From Phycisphaeraceae bacterium (lineage in GTDB: Bacteria > Planctomycetota > Phycisphaerae > Phycisphaerales > UBA1924), in the NCBI GenBank assembly GCA_026126305.1, contig JAHCJI010000001.1:62001-126000 (forward strand): a stretch of DNA of 64,000 bases. Direction: 5' to 3'. Below are positions 8,833-17,400 of the stretch, one piece after another; within the stretch, counting starts at the first letter, position 1, and each line of letters starts with the position of its first letter. Both the position numbers and the translations under genes were made by a program. The notes under the pieces are model-generated. The model was not told the origin of the DNA and did not search any database. It saw nothing but the letters and a program-made list of their open reading frames with translations.

Positions 8833-9435
8833 ATGAAGGCGACGCTGGACGGCCGGGAATTGACGCTGGCACAACCCACGCTGTCGGCGGCGATCGAAGC
8901 GGCCGCGACGGCGGCCCAGGAGCAGGGCCGCATCGTCATCGAGGTGGCCATCGACGGATGTCCCCTGGACCGATCGGTGCTCGACGCCCCGAACATGTCT
9001 TCGATGGCGGGCGAGCACGTGGCGATGACCAGCGCCGACCCACTGTCGCTGGTACGGGTCACGCTCTTCGACGCGGCCGATGCGATGGAAGGCTCGCGCG
9101 AGGAGCACGAGGCGTGTGCGGCGATGATCCACAAGGGCGAGGTGGGCCAGGCCATGGCGGCGCTGGCCCAGTTGCTGGCCACTTGGCAGGCGGTGCGTGA
9201 GGCCATCGTGCATGGCGGCCTGGCGGTGGGTCAGCCGCTGGAAACGTTCCTCGCGCCGGGGTGTCTTGTGGAGCGCACCGAGGCCCTGTCGCGATGCCTC
9301 GATTCGCTCAAGCGTGCCGTGGGCGATGATGATTTGTCAACGGTAGCCGACATCCTTGAGGACGACCTGCACGCCGAGGCGGGGCTTTGGGCCGAGACGC
9401 TCCGGCAGATTGCTGGTGCGATGCGCGAGGATTGA
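8833..9435 (+). CDS. unknown protein, 200 aa
   Basis: A strong ribosome-binding site (AAGGAGG, 8821-8827) precedes the ATG at 8833, which fixes the start although the frame is open further upstream through xth. The protein is soluble and acidic, begins MKATLDGREL and is mostly predicted helix after residue 70. It has no cysteine cluster, signal peptide or motif that I recognise. It lies 11 nt after xth and is probably co-transcribed. It ends 12 nt before the convergent dps gene, leaving no room for a terminator. Confidence 0.75.
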   Translation: MKATLDGRELTLAQPTLSAAIEAAATAAQEQGRIVIEVAIDGCPLDRSVLDAPNMSSMAGEHVAMTSADPLSLVRVTLFDAADAMEGSREEHEACAAMIHKGEVGQAMAALAQLLATWQAVREAIVHGGLAVGQPLETFLAPGCLVERTEALSRCLDSLKRAVGDDDLSTVADILEDDLHAEAGLWAETLRQIAGAMRED

Positions 9436-9447
9436 AGGCTCCAGTGT

Positions 9448-9915
9448 TCAAGCGCCCTGGTGCCAGGCGCGGAACATCCAGACGCGCTTTTCGATCTCGT
9501 CGCCGATGTCGTCGAGCATGTTCACCGTGGTCCGATCGCCGGCATCGTCGGCGTCTTCGATGACCTCTCGAACGGCGTTGTGGATCGTGAGCAGGTCGGC
9601 GACGATGCGTTCGATCATCTGCTTGTCGTCGGGGGTGCCCTCTTCCTCGGCCAGGTGGGTGTGCTCGAGGCAGCGCGCCAGCGTGGGCAGGGGCGAGGCT
9701 TCCTTGGCGCGGATGCGTTCGGCGATGTCGTCCAGGTGCTTGGTCCACGAGGTGTAGAGCGTCTCGAACTGCTTATGCAAGTCGAAGAACTGCCGGCCGC
9801 GAACGTTCCAGTGGTAGTTCTGGAGTTTGTAGCGGAAGACCGCCGCGTCGGCGAGCAGTTTGTTGAGCCCGGCGATGATGGTGGCGTCGATCTCGGTGTT
9901 GGTGGCTTGGGTCAT
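9448..9915 (-). CDS. dps: Dps/ferritin-like DNA-protection protein, 155 aa
   Basis: Dps dodecamers oxidise and store iron and shield DNA from peroxide. The conserved first helix YKLQNYHWNVRG, followed by FFDLHKQFETLY and HLDDIAERIRA, supplies the inter-subunit ferroxidase ligands (His, His, Asp, Glu). LPTLARCLEHT and the C-terminal RVWMFRAWHQG also fit the family. A clear AAGGAGG at 9924-9930 stands 8 nt before the ATG at 9915. It is the last gene of a probable three-gene operon with the amidotransferase and the DNA glycosylase, 26 nt after the glycosylase stop. Confidence 0.95.
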   Translation of the reverse strand: MTQATNTEIDATIIAGLNKLLADAAVFRYKLQNYHWNVRGRQFFDLHKQFETLYTSWTKHLDDIAERIRAKEASPLPTLARCLEHTHLAEEEGTPDDKQMIERIVADLLTIHNAVREVIEDADDAGDRTTVNMLDDIGDEIEKRVWMFRAWHQGA

Positions 9916-9941
9916 GTTTTTGGCCTCCTTCAACCGTAATT

Positions 9942-10994
9942 TTAGCGCGATGCGCGAGTCGTACCGCCGGATGATGGGGAATCCTTGAGGGTCGAATCCT
10001 TGCGATCGGGCCTCAATTGAGCCGCGGTGAACGTGCGTCCGGTCGTGCGTTTCTCCCAGGTGTGGGCCGGGCCGCGGCTGCTCTCGTAGTACGCCCATAA
10101 ATCGAGCCAGTAACTGCGGAAGGCCTGCCCGCCCGGGCCCAGGCCGAAGCGTTCGTAGTGTGCGGTCACCTGCTTGAGCACGCGCTTGTCGTCGCCGGTG
10201 AAGCCCAGAACGCTGGTGCCGTGGCGCACGCTCTCGGTGTCGAGGGGGAGGAAGCCGTAGCGCCCGAGCAGTTGCATGATGTTGTGGGCGGCATAGGGCC
10301 CGATGCCGGGCAGGTCGAGAAGGAATCGACGGACTTCCTCGTCGGGCGTGGCGGGGTCTTCGAGCCAGGCCTCGTCGATATGGCCCTTGAGGAACAGGCG
10401 AGCCAGGTCGATGAGGCGTTGGTCTCGATAGCCCACACGGCAGCGCGAACGGAGCCAAGGAGCACGCTTGCGGGCCAACTGCTCGGGCGCGGGGAAGGCG
10501 AACCGTCCGCCCGTGGCGGGCGAGCCCACGCGGGCGCACAGGGCGGCGTTCATGTCGATGGTGCCCGGCCACTGCACGTTGCAACTGGTGATGGTCTTGG
10601 CCATGTCCTCGAACAGCGTGGGCGAACGCATGAGTCGGCCTCGGCCGCTGGCTCGCCATCGATTGTCGACGGCGTGGAAGGCGGCGATGGACTCGGCCGA
10701 TTCATCCAAGCGGAGCATTCTCGACAGCATGGTCCTGGCCTGGGCCATCTCGGATCGCGTCAGGGTGCGATCCGCACGGGCGCAGAGTGGCTTGCCCGGG
10801 CACTTCTGTGTGATCGTGATCGCGGCCGCGCCGTGTTCGAGTGCCAGGACGGTGGAGAACGTGCCGCTGGCAGGGTCCCAGTCGTTCGGTTCGAGCAGGA
10901 AATAGCCGTACGAGCACAGGTCTCGGGGCAGGTCGTAATCCTCGGGCGTGTCGAGGGTCAGGCGCGTGGGGCGTGGGGGCACTCGCCGGGCCAC
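9942..10994 (-). CDS. HhH-GPD superfamily DNA glycosylase, 350 aa
   Basis: Base-excision-repair glycosylase of the AlkA/OGG-like group. The core has ITSCNVQWPGTIDMN, a helix-hairpin-helix with LPGIGPYAAHNIMQLL, and the following LPLDTESVRH whose Asp is the expected catalytic residue. The OGG1-type catalytic lysine in the hairpin is absent, so it is more likely a monofunctional glycosylase. The N-terminal 100 residues (YDLPRDLCSYGYFLLEPNDW) resemble the beta-rich domain of such enzymes. The start is a GTG at 10994, 4 nt after the stop of the amidotransferase gene; a GTG at 10982 is also possible. A large upstream extension is out of character with the family. The damaged base recognised is unknown. 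Confidence 0.85.
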   Translation of the reverse strand: MARRVPPRPTRLTLDTPEDYDLPRDLCSYGYFLLEPNDWDPASGTFSTVLALEHGAAAITITQKCPGKPLCARADRTLTRSEMAQARTMLSRMLRLDESAESIAAFHAVDNRWRASGRGRLMRSPTLFEDMAKTITSCNVQWPGTIDMNAALCARVGSPATGGRFAFPAPEQLARKRAPWLRSRCRVGYRDQRLIDLARLFLKGHIDEAWLEDPATPDEEVRRFLLDLPGIGPYAAHNIMQLLGRYGFLPLDTESVRHGTSVLGFTGDDKRVLKQVTAHYERFGLGPGGQAFRSYWLDLWAYYESSRGPAHTWEKRTTGRTFTAAQLRPDRKDSTLKDSPSSGGTTRASR

Positions 10995-10998
10995 GGCC

Positions 10999-11712
10999 TC
11001 AGACCGCCAGCAGCCGGTCGAATGGCACCGCGAAGGAGGCCAGGTTGACACACAGCCGATCGCTGGCGCGGGCGAACATCGAGTAGTGCGCGTCGAGTTG
11101 GGCCTCGAGTATGTCCAGTGAGAGCCCACGGCCAAGGGTGGCGACGTGACGGGTGATGCCCGGGCGGTCGAACTCGTAGTGGTACTGGCACCCGAAGGTT
11201 CGGATACCCACCTTGAAGCACTCGACGGGCGTGGTGGCGCTGCGAGCCAGCACCGTGGCACCGGGCGGAGCCTTGGAAACGTGGAAGTCGTGGCTCTGGA
11301 ACATCGGCACCTTCCATGGGATGCCCGCGAGCAGCGTCTCGGTCTGGCCGGCCACGGTCAGTTCCACGGGTTCGAAGCCCAGGCTGGTGGCCGGCAGTTT
11401 CTCGACCGTGCCGCCCAGAGCACGGGCGATGAGTTGGTGGCCCATGCACAGCCCGATGACGGGCATCTCGGCCTCGTGGGCCAGGCGGATCAGGTTCAGC
11501 GTCCGGGTGATCCAGGGCAGGTCTGCGGTTGGTTCGGCCGGGCTGCCCAGAATGATCAGGCCCTGGGCACCGTCCATATCCATGGGGATGGCGTGCTCGC
11601 CTTGCAGGTCGATCCGGCGTTGGTCGAGCCGGAAGCCGTGGTCACGCAGGGTCAGGCCCAAACGGCCCGGTCCCAGGTGTTGTCCGTCTTGGAGAACGAT
11701 GAATGTGGCCAT
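10999..11712 (-). CDS. class I glutamine amidotransferase-like protein, 237 aa
   Basis: Triad-type (GATase1) domain alone, resembling the stand-alone GMP synthase-like amidotransferases. The nucleophile is Cys89 in GLCMGHQ and the His-Glu pair is H178/E180 in CQYHYEFD. No synthetase domain is fused, so the ammonia acceptor or peptide substrate is unknown; some relatives hydrolyse gamma-glutamyl compounds. It heads an operon with a DNA glycosylase (4 nt downstream) and dps, and is divergent from a secreted protease. Confidence 0.85.
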   Translation of the reverse strand: MATFIVLQDGQHLGPGRLGLTLRDHGFRLDQRRIDLQGEHAIPMDMDGAQGLIILGSPAEPTADLPWITRTLNLIRLAHEAEMPVIGLCMGHQLIARALGGTVEKLPATSLGFEPVELTVAGQTETLLAGIPWKVPMFQSHDFHVSKAPPGATVLARSATTPVECFKVGIRTFGCQYHYEFDRPGITRHVATLGRGLSLDILEAQLDAHYSMFARASDRLCVNLASFAVPFDRLLAV

Positions 11713-11775
11713 GCAAGCCGATGTTAGCCTGGAGAAGGGCCTTTGCGCGCGCTGCGCGCGAGGGTTCTAACCTGA

Positions 11776-11800
11776 CACGGTCCTCGGTCCAGAGACCGTG
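11776..11800. promoter_or_regulatory. inverted repeat in the divergent amidotransferase/protease region
   Basis: CACGGTC (11776-11782) and GACCGTG (11794-11800) flank an 11-nt centre. The element lies 28 nt before the protease GTG and 64 nt from the amidotransferase ATG, where an operator or leader hairpin would be placed. Confidence 0.3.
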
Positions 11801-11828
11801 CCAGGAATTGTCCCCCCAGGAGAGTACC

Positions 11829-13376
11829 GTGGTTACACAGGATGGCAGTGTTATTCGGACGTTTACATGGGTTGCCTGTTTGATGCTTCTGCTGTCATTC
11901 TGGACGCCCCAAGCCAAGGGCCAGGCGGGCGTGGACGGCGTGGCAACGGGCGCGGGCGACATTCGGCAGTCGGTGGTGAAGATCTTCACGACCTCTCGCA
12001 GCCCGGACCTGACGCGCCCCTGGACCCGTCAGCAACCAAGCAACTCGACGGGCTCTGGGCTGGTGATCGAAGGCGGGCGCATCCTGACCAACGCGCACGT
12101 GGTGGAGTATGGGCAGCAGATCTTCGTGCAGCCTTATCTGACCAGCCAGCGTCTGGCGGCCCGGGTGGTGGCGCGCAACACCGGGATCGACCTGGCGTTG
12201 CTCGAACTCGAAGACGCCGACGCGATCGAGGGGATGCCGATGGCGGCCTTGGACGCCGACCTCCCCAACATCGGCGAGAAGGCCAACGCCTACGGGTATC
12301 CGATGGGCGGCGATGAGCTCTCGATCACCGAGGGCATCGTGTCGAGGATCGAGTTCGTGACGTACCAGCCCGGCACGTTGGGCCTGCGCATCCAGGTCGA
12401 CGCGGCGCTGAATCCGGGCAACTCGGGAGGGCCGGTGACCGTCGGCGGGCGAGTGGTCGGGCTGACCTTCAGCGGCATCCGGCAGGCCGACAACATCGGG
12501 TACATCATCCCCAATGAAGAGATCCGGCTCTTCCTTCAAGACGCCGCCGATGGGCAGATCAGGGGTCGTGCCTTCCTGCGAGAGACCTTCGACAACACAC
12601 GAAACCCGGGCATCCGCGAGAAGTTGGGGCTGCGTGGTAGTCACGACGGCATGGTGGTGTCGGGCACCGTTGAGGGCAACCCTCTCGAGAATTGGGACGT
12701 GGTGACGAGCATCGCCGGTCGCGCCATCGACAGCCAGGGGCTGGTGAGCGTCACCGACGACCTGCGCCTGTACTTCGAGTATTTCGTCCATCACGGCCTG
12801 AATGACGACGGCACGATCACGCTGGGCGTGCTGCGCCGGGGCGAAACGATCGAGGTGCGTTCGCCCGTGGTGTATGGCAACGACGACTTCTTCGAAGCAT
12901 TGGACAACACCTATCCCAGTTACCTGGTGTTCGGCCCGTTGGTGTTTACGCCCGTGTACCAGCGGCATGCCTACGGGCTGAGCCTGGATCGATTGGCGAT
13001 GCGCCGCAGCCCGATCGTGGACCGGGCCTACACGGGAAAGGACCCCGATGCTCCGGTACCGGAGTATGTGATCCTGGCCGGCGGCTTGCTCAACCATCGC
13101 ATCAACCTGGCATACGAGATCCCCGCCTTTTCGACGCTCAAGAGCGTGAACGGCACGACCATCACCAGCCTGCGGCACCTGGTGGAGACGCTGCGCGACC
13201 TGTCGGCTTCGGACGAGCGCTTCATCATTTTTGAGTTCTACGACCTTGGTGCCGACAGGCTGGTGTACCGGCGGACGGACATCCTGGGATCGATCGAGGA
13301 CGTGCTGAACGAGAACGGCATCCGCCGCCCGCTGTCGCCCGATCTTGAGGGATTGTGGCCCGACCTGGGGCAGTGA
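11829..13376 (+). CDS. secreted trypsin-like serine protease, Deg family, 515 aa
   Basis: Exported protease with a hydrophobic signal segment at about residues 10-28. The chymotrypsin-fold domain has a complete triad: His90 (LTNAHVV), Asp121 (GIDLALLE) and Ser199 (NPGNSGGP). Two C-terminal regions follow, the first PDZ-like (residues about 255-350) and a second resembling the extra PDZ of plant-type Deg proteases. Start: GTG 11829 with AGGAGAG at 11818-11824; the spacing is a short 4 nt. It is divergent from the amidotransferase and ends 14 nt before the convergent TSCPD gene. It probably handles misfolded envelope proteins. Confidence 0.9.
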   Translation: MVTQDGSVIRTFTWVACLMLLLSFWTPQAKGQAGVDGVATGAGDIRQSVVKIFTTSRSPDLTRPWTRQQPSNSTGSGLVIEGGRILTNAHVVEYGQQIFVQPYLTSQRLAARVVARNTGIDLALLELEDADAIEGMPMAALDADLPNIGEKANAYGYPMGGDELSITEGIVSRIEFVTYQPGTLGLRIQVDAALNPGNSGGPVTVGGRVVGLTFSGIRQADNIGYIIPNEEIRLFLQDAADGQIRGRAFLRETFDNTRNPGIREKLGLRGSHDGMVVSGTVEGNPLENWDVVTSIAGRAIDSQGLVSVTDDLRLYFEYFVHHGLNDDGTITLGVLRRGETIEVRSPVVYGNDDFFEALDNTYPSYLVFGPLVFTPVYQRHAYGLSLDRLAMRRSPIVDRAYTGKDPDAPVPEYVILAGGLLNHRINLAYEIPAFSTLKSVNGTTITSLRHLVETLRDLSASDERFIIFEFYDLGADRLVYRRTDILGSIEDVLNENGIRRPLSPDLEGLWPDLGQ

Positions 13377-13390
13377 GTGGTGGTGTTTGT

Positions 13391-13774
13391 TCAGCGTTTG
13401 GACGCGAAGTGCAGGTCGAGGTAGCGGGCGACATAGTCGACCAGGCTGGTGGCCTCGGGGATCTCGGGGTTGCTCGTGTGGCCCATGGGCTCGAAGCGCA
13501 TGCCCTTGAAGCGGACCACCGCCTCCTCAATCGGAAGCCCGTACTGGAGGGCCAGGCTCAACGCCCGGCAGTAGGCCTGGACCATGCCCTTGATGGTGGA
13601 GCCCTCCTTGGCCATCTTGATGAAGACCTCGCCCGGGCTGCCGTCGTCGTAGAGCCCGATGGTGAGGTAGCCCTCGTGCCCGCCCACGGAGAACTTGTGG
13701 GTGATGGCATTTCGGGTATTGGGCAGCAGTCGGCGGGTATGCGTGTCGACGGGATCGGTCATGGTGGATTGCAT
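13391..13774 (-). CDS. stand-alone TSCPD domain (C-terminal part of class II ribonucleotide reductase)
   Basis: The 127 residues match, segment by segment, the C-terminal end of adenosylcobalamin-dependent ribonucleotide reductase (NrdJ): HKFSVGGHEGYLTIGLY, GEVFIKMAKEGSTIKG, SLALQYGLPIEE and RFEPMGHTSNPEIPEATSLVDY. No catalytic barrel is attached and none is visible nearby; the frame begins with an ordinary ATG (13774, or 13762). It is either a detached regulatory/accessory domain that works with a reductase encoded elsewhere or a relic. The intact frame and good conservation favour a functional protein. It converges on the protease gene. Confidence 0.8.
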   Translation of the reverse strand: MQSTMTDPVDTHTRRLLPNTRNAITHKFSVGGHEGYLTIGLYDDGSPGEVFIKMAKEGSTIKGMVQAYCRALSLALQYGLPIEEAVVRFKGMRFEPMGHTSNPEIPEATSLVDYVARYLDLHFASKR

Positions 13775-13949
13775 CGTTGGTGCCTCGGGCCTGCCGGTCG
13801 AACGGTGCGTTGGATATCGGTCATTTGGCGGCCCCCACGCCGATGAAGATGGCGCGGTGATTGCTTGTTGCCCCCGGCGGGCCGATACTTATGCTTGCTG
13901 GCAAGGTCTTGCATCTGGCCAGCCCGGATGGAATGTGACCGTAGGACGA

Positions 13950-14303
13950 ATGATGCAGAGCGCGAACACAGCACGAACATTTGTCGGCGGCCGGGCGGTC
14001 TCGCTCGCGGCGCTGGCGGCGTTGCTGGTGGTGCTTGCCTCGGCTGACGCTGCGATGCGGTCCACTTCGCCCGGTGTTCGGGTGGCGTTCGATGGCCGTC
14101 CGTTGCCTCGAGCGAGTGTGGTGGGTCTGGGTCGTCTTGTGGAGGGCCTGCTTGGGTGCGCCACGTTCCCGGACGCGGGCGTGCCTGTTGTTTCCTCCGC
14201 CCGCTCGCACGCTGAACCAGCGACCTTCGCGGGAACGACTGCCATTGTGGCCGCTTTCGGATTGTTCTTGCTGCTGGATCTGCCACCACCTGCCTTGGGT
14301 TGA
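13950..14303 (+). CDS. small exported or membrane protein directly upstream of secA, 117 aa
   Basis: The ATG at 13950 (a second ATG follows) opens a frame with a signal-peptide-like N-terminus: positive start, then a hydrophobic run around residues 19-35 ending in A-D-A-A. A second hydrophobic stretch (FAGTTAIVAAFGLFLLL) lies close to the C-terminus, and the protein ends LDLPPPALG. The three prolines are CCA-CCA-CCT, codons that look less favoured here than CCC/CCG. Third-position GC is moderately high, which supports coding, but the spacer carries no strong ribosome-binding site. The gene lies 154 nt before secA. A signal sequence plus a Pro-rich C-terminus in this position recalls SecM-like arrest peptides; this is an inference from layout only. 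Confidence 0.5.
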   Translation: MMQSANTARTFVGGRAVSLAALAALLVVLASADAAMRSTSPGVRVAFDGRPLPRASVVGLGRLVEGLLGCATFPDAGVPVVSSARSHAEPATFAGTTAIVAAFGLFLLLDLPPPALG

Positions 14304-14389
14304 AGTGATCCGGCTCGCGTGACGCAGGCTCGGGCGGCCGGCGTTCGCCCTTCATTCGCCCGTGTGTGTTCCATCCAACAGCAGCCACC

Positions 14390-14450
14390 CCTCCGGGGCG
14401 TCGCGGCGTGCGCCTGATCGCACGGCCACCGGCGCGGCAACGACGAGAGG
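14390..14450 (+). promoter_or_regulatory. possible helix masking the secA ribosome-binding site
   Basis: CGTCG (14399-14403) can pair with CGACG (14441-14445), and CCTC (14390-14393) with GAGG (14447-14450), which is part of the GAGAGG Shine-Dalgarno of secA. A competing 4-bp CCCC/GGGG hairpin (14388-14391 with 14395-14398) uses the same left strand. The two folds exclude each other. Found by eye, no energy computed. Confidence 0.3.
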
Positions 14451-14457
14451 TTTCATC

Positions 14458-17400
14458 ATGGCAGGTAACCAGGGCATCCCCGTCATCGGGCCCGTGCTGA
14501 GCAAGATCATCGGCACGCGCAACGAGCGTTTCGTCAAGAAGTACACCAGCAAGGTCGACCAGATCAACGCGCTGGACGACCAGACACGAGCGCTGACCGA
14601 CGAAGCCTTGCGGGCCCGGTTCCGATCGTTCCGCAAGCGTATCGAGGACGGCGAGAAGGCCGACGCGCTGCTGGTGGAAGTCTTCGCCGTGGCTCGTGAG
14701 GCGATGGATCGCTCGGTGGGCATCCGCAACACGCTGAACCCCGAGCATGGCTTCGATGCCTCTCGGCTTGATGAGCCGATGCGTGCGATGCACGACGAGT
14801 TGGTGCGGCAGTCCTCCGCTTTGCCGTTGATGATCCCTCGTACGTTCATGGGCCAGCCGCCGCAAGGGGCCGTGCCCGACGAAAAAGACGAGTTCCTCGG
14901 CTCGAGCGAGCCAATCCCCGGGTGGATGCGCGTGGAGATCCCACCGGCATATTACGAGGCGGTGCGCGGGTTGTATCCCGAGAGTCGCCCGCCGTTCCGG
15001 GCGCGTCCGTTCGACGTGCAGTTGCTCGGCGCGATGGTGCTCAGCCAAGGGAAGATCGCCGAGATGAAGACGGGCGAGGGCAAGACGATCGTGGCGCCTC
15101 TGGCCACGTGCCTGGCGGCGGTGGAAGGGCTCAAGATCCACGTCGTCACGGTGAACGACTACCTGGTGCAGCGTGACCGCGACTGGACGTTCCCGTTCTT
15201 CCATGCATTGGGCATGACCGTGGGGGCCATCCATCCCCAGCACATGCAGCCCGAGGAGATCAAGCGGCACATGTACCGCTGCGACGTGGTGTATGGCACG
15301 ACCAGCGAGTTCGGGTTCGACTACCTGCGCGACAACATGAAGCGGTCGGTGGCCGAGCAGGTGCAGCGTCGGCGAGAGTTCGCCGTGGTGGACGAGGTGG
15401 ACTCGATCCTGATCGACGAGGCACGCACGCCGTTGATCATCAGCGGTCCGGCCCACGAGGACCGTCCACGCTACGAGCAGGCGGACGATCTGGCCCGGCA
15501 TCTCGTGGACCTGAACCGCCCATGGACACAGGCCGACGCGAAGGTGCAGGAGGCGGTGAACCGGATCAAGGCGCTCGAAGGGGACATCCGCACGGCCCGG
15601 GACAAGGAAGCGGCCAAGGGCATGCAGGCCGAGTTGGCCGAACTGCGTGGACAACTGCCCGCGCTCGAGTCCGAGCGCGACCAGCACAAGCAGTATTACG
15701 AGGTGAAGCCGGATCGCAAGCAGGCGCACCTGACGCACGAGGGCATCGCCGAGGCCCAGCGGAAGGCGGGCGTGGGCTCGTTCTACGTGGACGAGAACAT
15801 GGACCTTCCCCACCTGATGGAGCAGGCGCTGCGCGCGCACGTGGTGTACGAGCGTGACCGCGACTATGTCATCATGAACGTGCCCAGCCCGCAGACCGGC
15901 CAGGCCGAGCCCAGCGTGGTGATCGTCGACACGTTCACGGGCCGCCCGATGATCGGCCGGCAGTGGAGCGACGGGCTCCACCAGGCGGTGGAGGCCAAGG
16001 AGAAGGTACCCGTCAAGCAGGAGACCCAGACGGTCGCGACGGTGACGATCCAGAACTTCTTCAAGATGTACGAGCGTCTGGCGGGCATGACGGGCACGGC
16101 CGACACCGAGGCCCAGGAGTTCAACGACATTTACGGATTGGACGTGGTGAGTATCCCCACGAACCGCGAGGTGGTTCGTCGGGATTTCGACGACCTCATG
16201 TTCCTTCGCGAGAAGGACAAGTGGGAAGCCATCGTCGACGAGATCAAGGCCTTCCACGACGTGGGCCGGCCCATCCTGGTGGGCACCACCAGCGTGGAGC
16301 GCAGCGAGTTTCTGGGCAAGATGCTCCAGCGCAAGCACGGCGTGAAGCACGAGGTGCTCAACGCCAAGCAGCACGAGCGCGAGGCCCATATCGTGGTCAA
16401 CGCGGGGCAGTTGGGCGCGGTCATGATCGCCACCAACATGGCCGGCCGCGGCACGGACATCAAGCTGGGCAAGTGTTCTCGCGAGCAGTTGTTCGACCAT
16501 TGGCTGCGGCGTGGGATCGCCTCGCGCGAGCTGACCCCCCAGGCCAGCGAGGCGGAGCTGCGAGAGAATGTCTTCCGCAAGATCGCCCAGACCGAACTGA
16601 AGGACAAGGGCATCAGCAAACGCGATGCAGAGCAGATGCCCTTCGAGCAGGTCGAGCTTGCCTTGCTCCGGCGGTGGGCGGCGGGGCATACGTACATGAC
16701 GGCCAAGCAGATCGAGGGTGCCTCACGCGATCAACTGATGGCCGAGTTGGACGCTTGTGGGCGGTTCCTGTTGCACAGTATCCGCTGGTTCGACGACATC
16801 GAGGACATGGGCGGGCTGCACGTGATCGGCACCGAACGGCACGAGAGCCGCCGCATCGACAACCAGCTCCGCGGGCGGTCGGGTCGTCAGGGCGACCAGG
16901 GATCGACACGCTTCTTCGTGAGCCTCGAGGACCCGCTCATGAAGATGTTTGCCGGGGCGGCGATGCAGAACTTCCTGTCGAAGGTCGGCGGGATGAAGGA
17001 GGGCGACGCCATCGAGCACCCCTGGCTGAGCAAGAGCTTCCAACGCGCCCAGCGCAAGGTCGAGGAGCGGAACTTCCAGATCCGCAAGAACATCCTGGAG
17101 TACGACGAGGTGATGGAGCACCAGCGGCAGTTTTTCTATGGCCTGCGCCAGCGCGTGCTCGAGGGACGCAATGTCAAGGGCCTTGTGCTCGACTACATCG
17201 ATCGCGTGATCGACGAGGCGTGCGAGGAGTACCTCAACAAGGACTATCCCGCCGAGTGTGCGGCCGAGTATGCCAAGCAGCAGCTGGACTGCTCGGTGCA
17301 GCCCGACCGCCTGCGCGGGAAGGATGCCCTGGAGATGGACAAGGCCATCCGCCGGGAAGCCAAAGAAGACGCTCGCCAGATGATCGACCTGACCCTGGGC

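Noticed and set aside
13759..16689. 976-codon open frame opposite to secA and across the small upstream gene
   Set aside because: Composition-driven antisense of SecA; it crosses three unrelated regions and has no recognisable motif.
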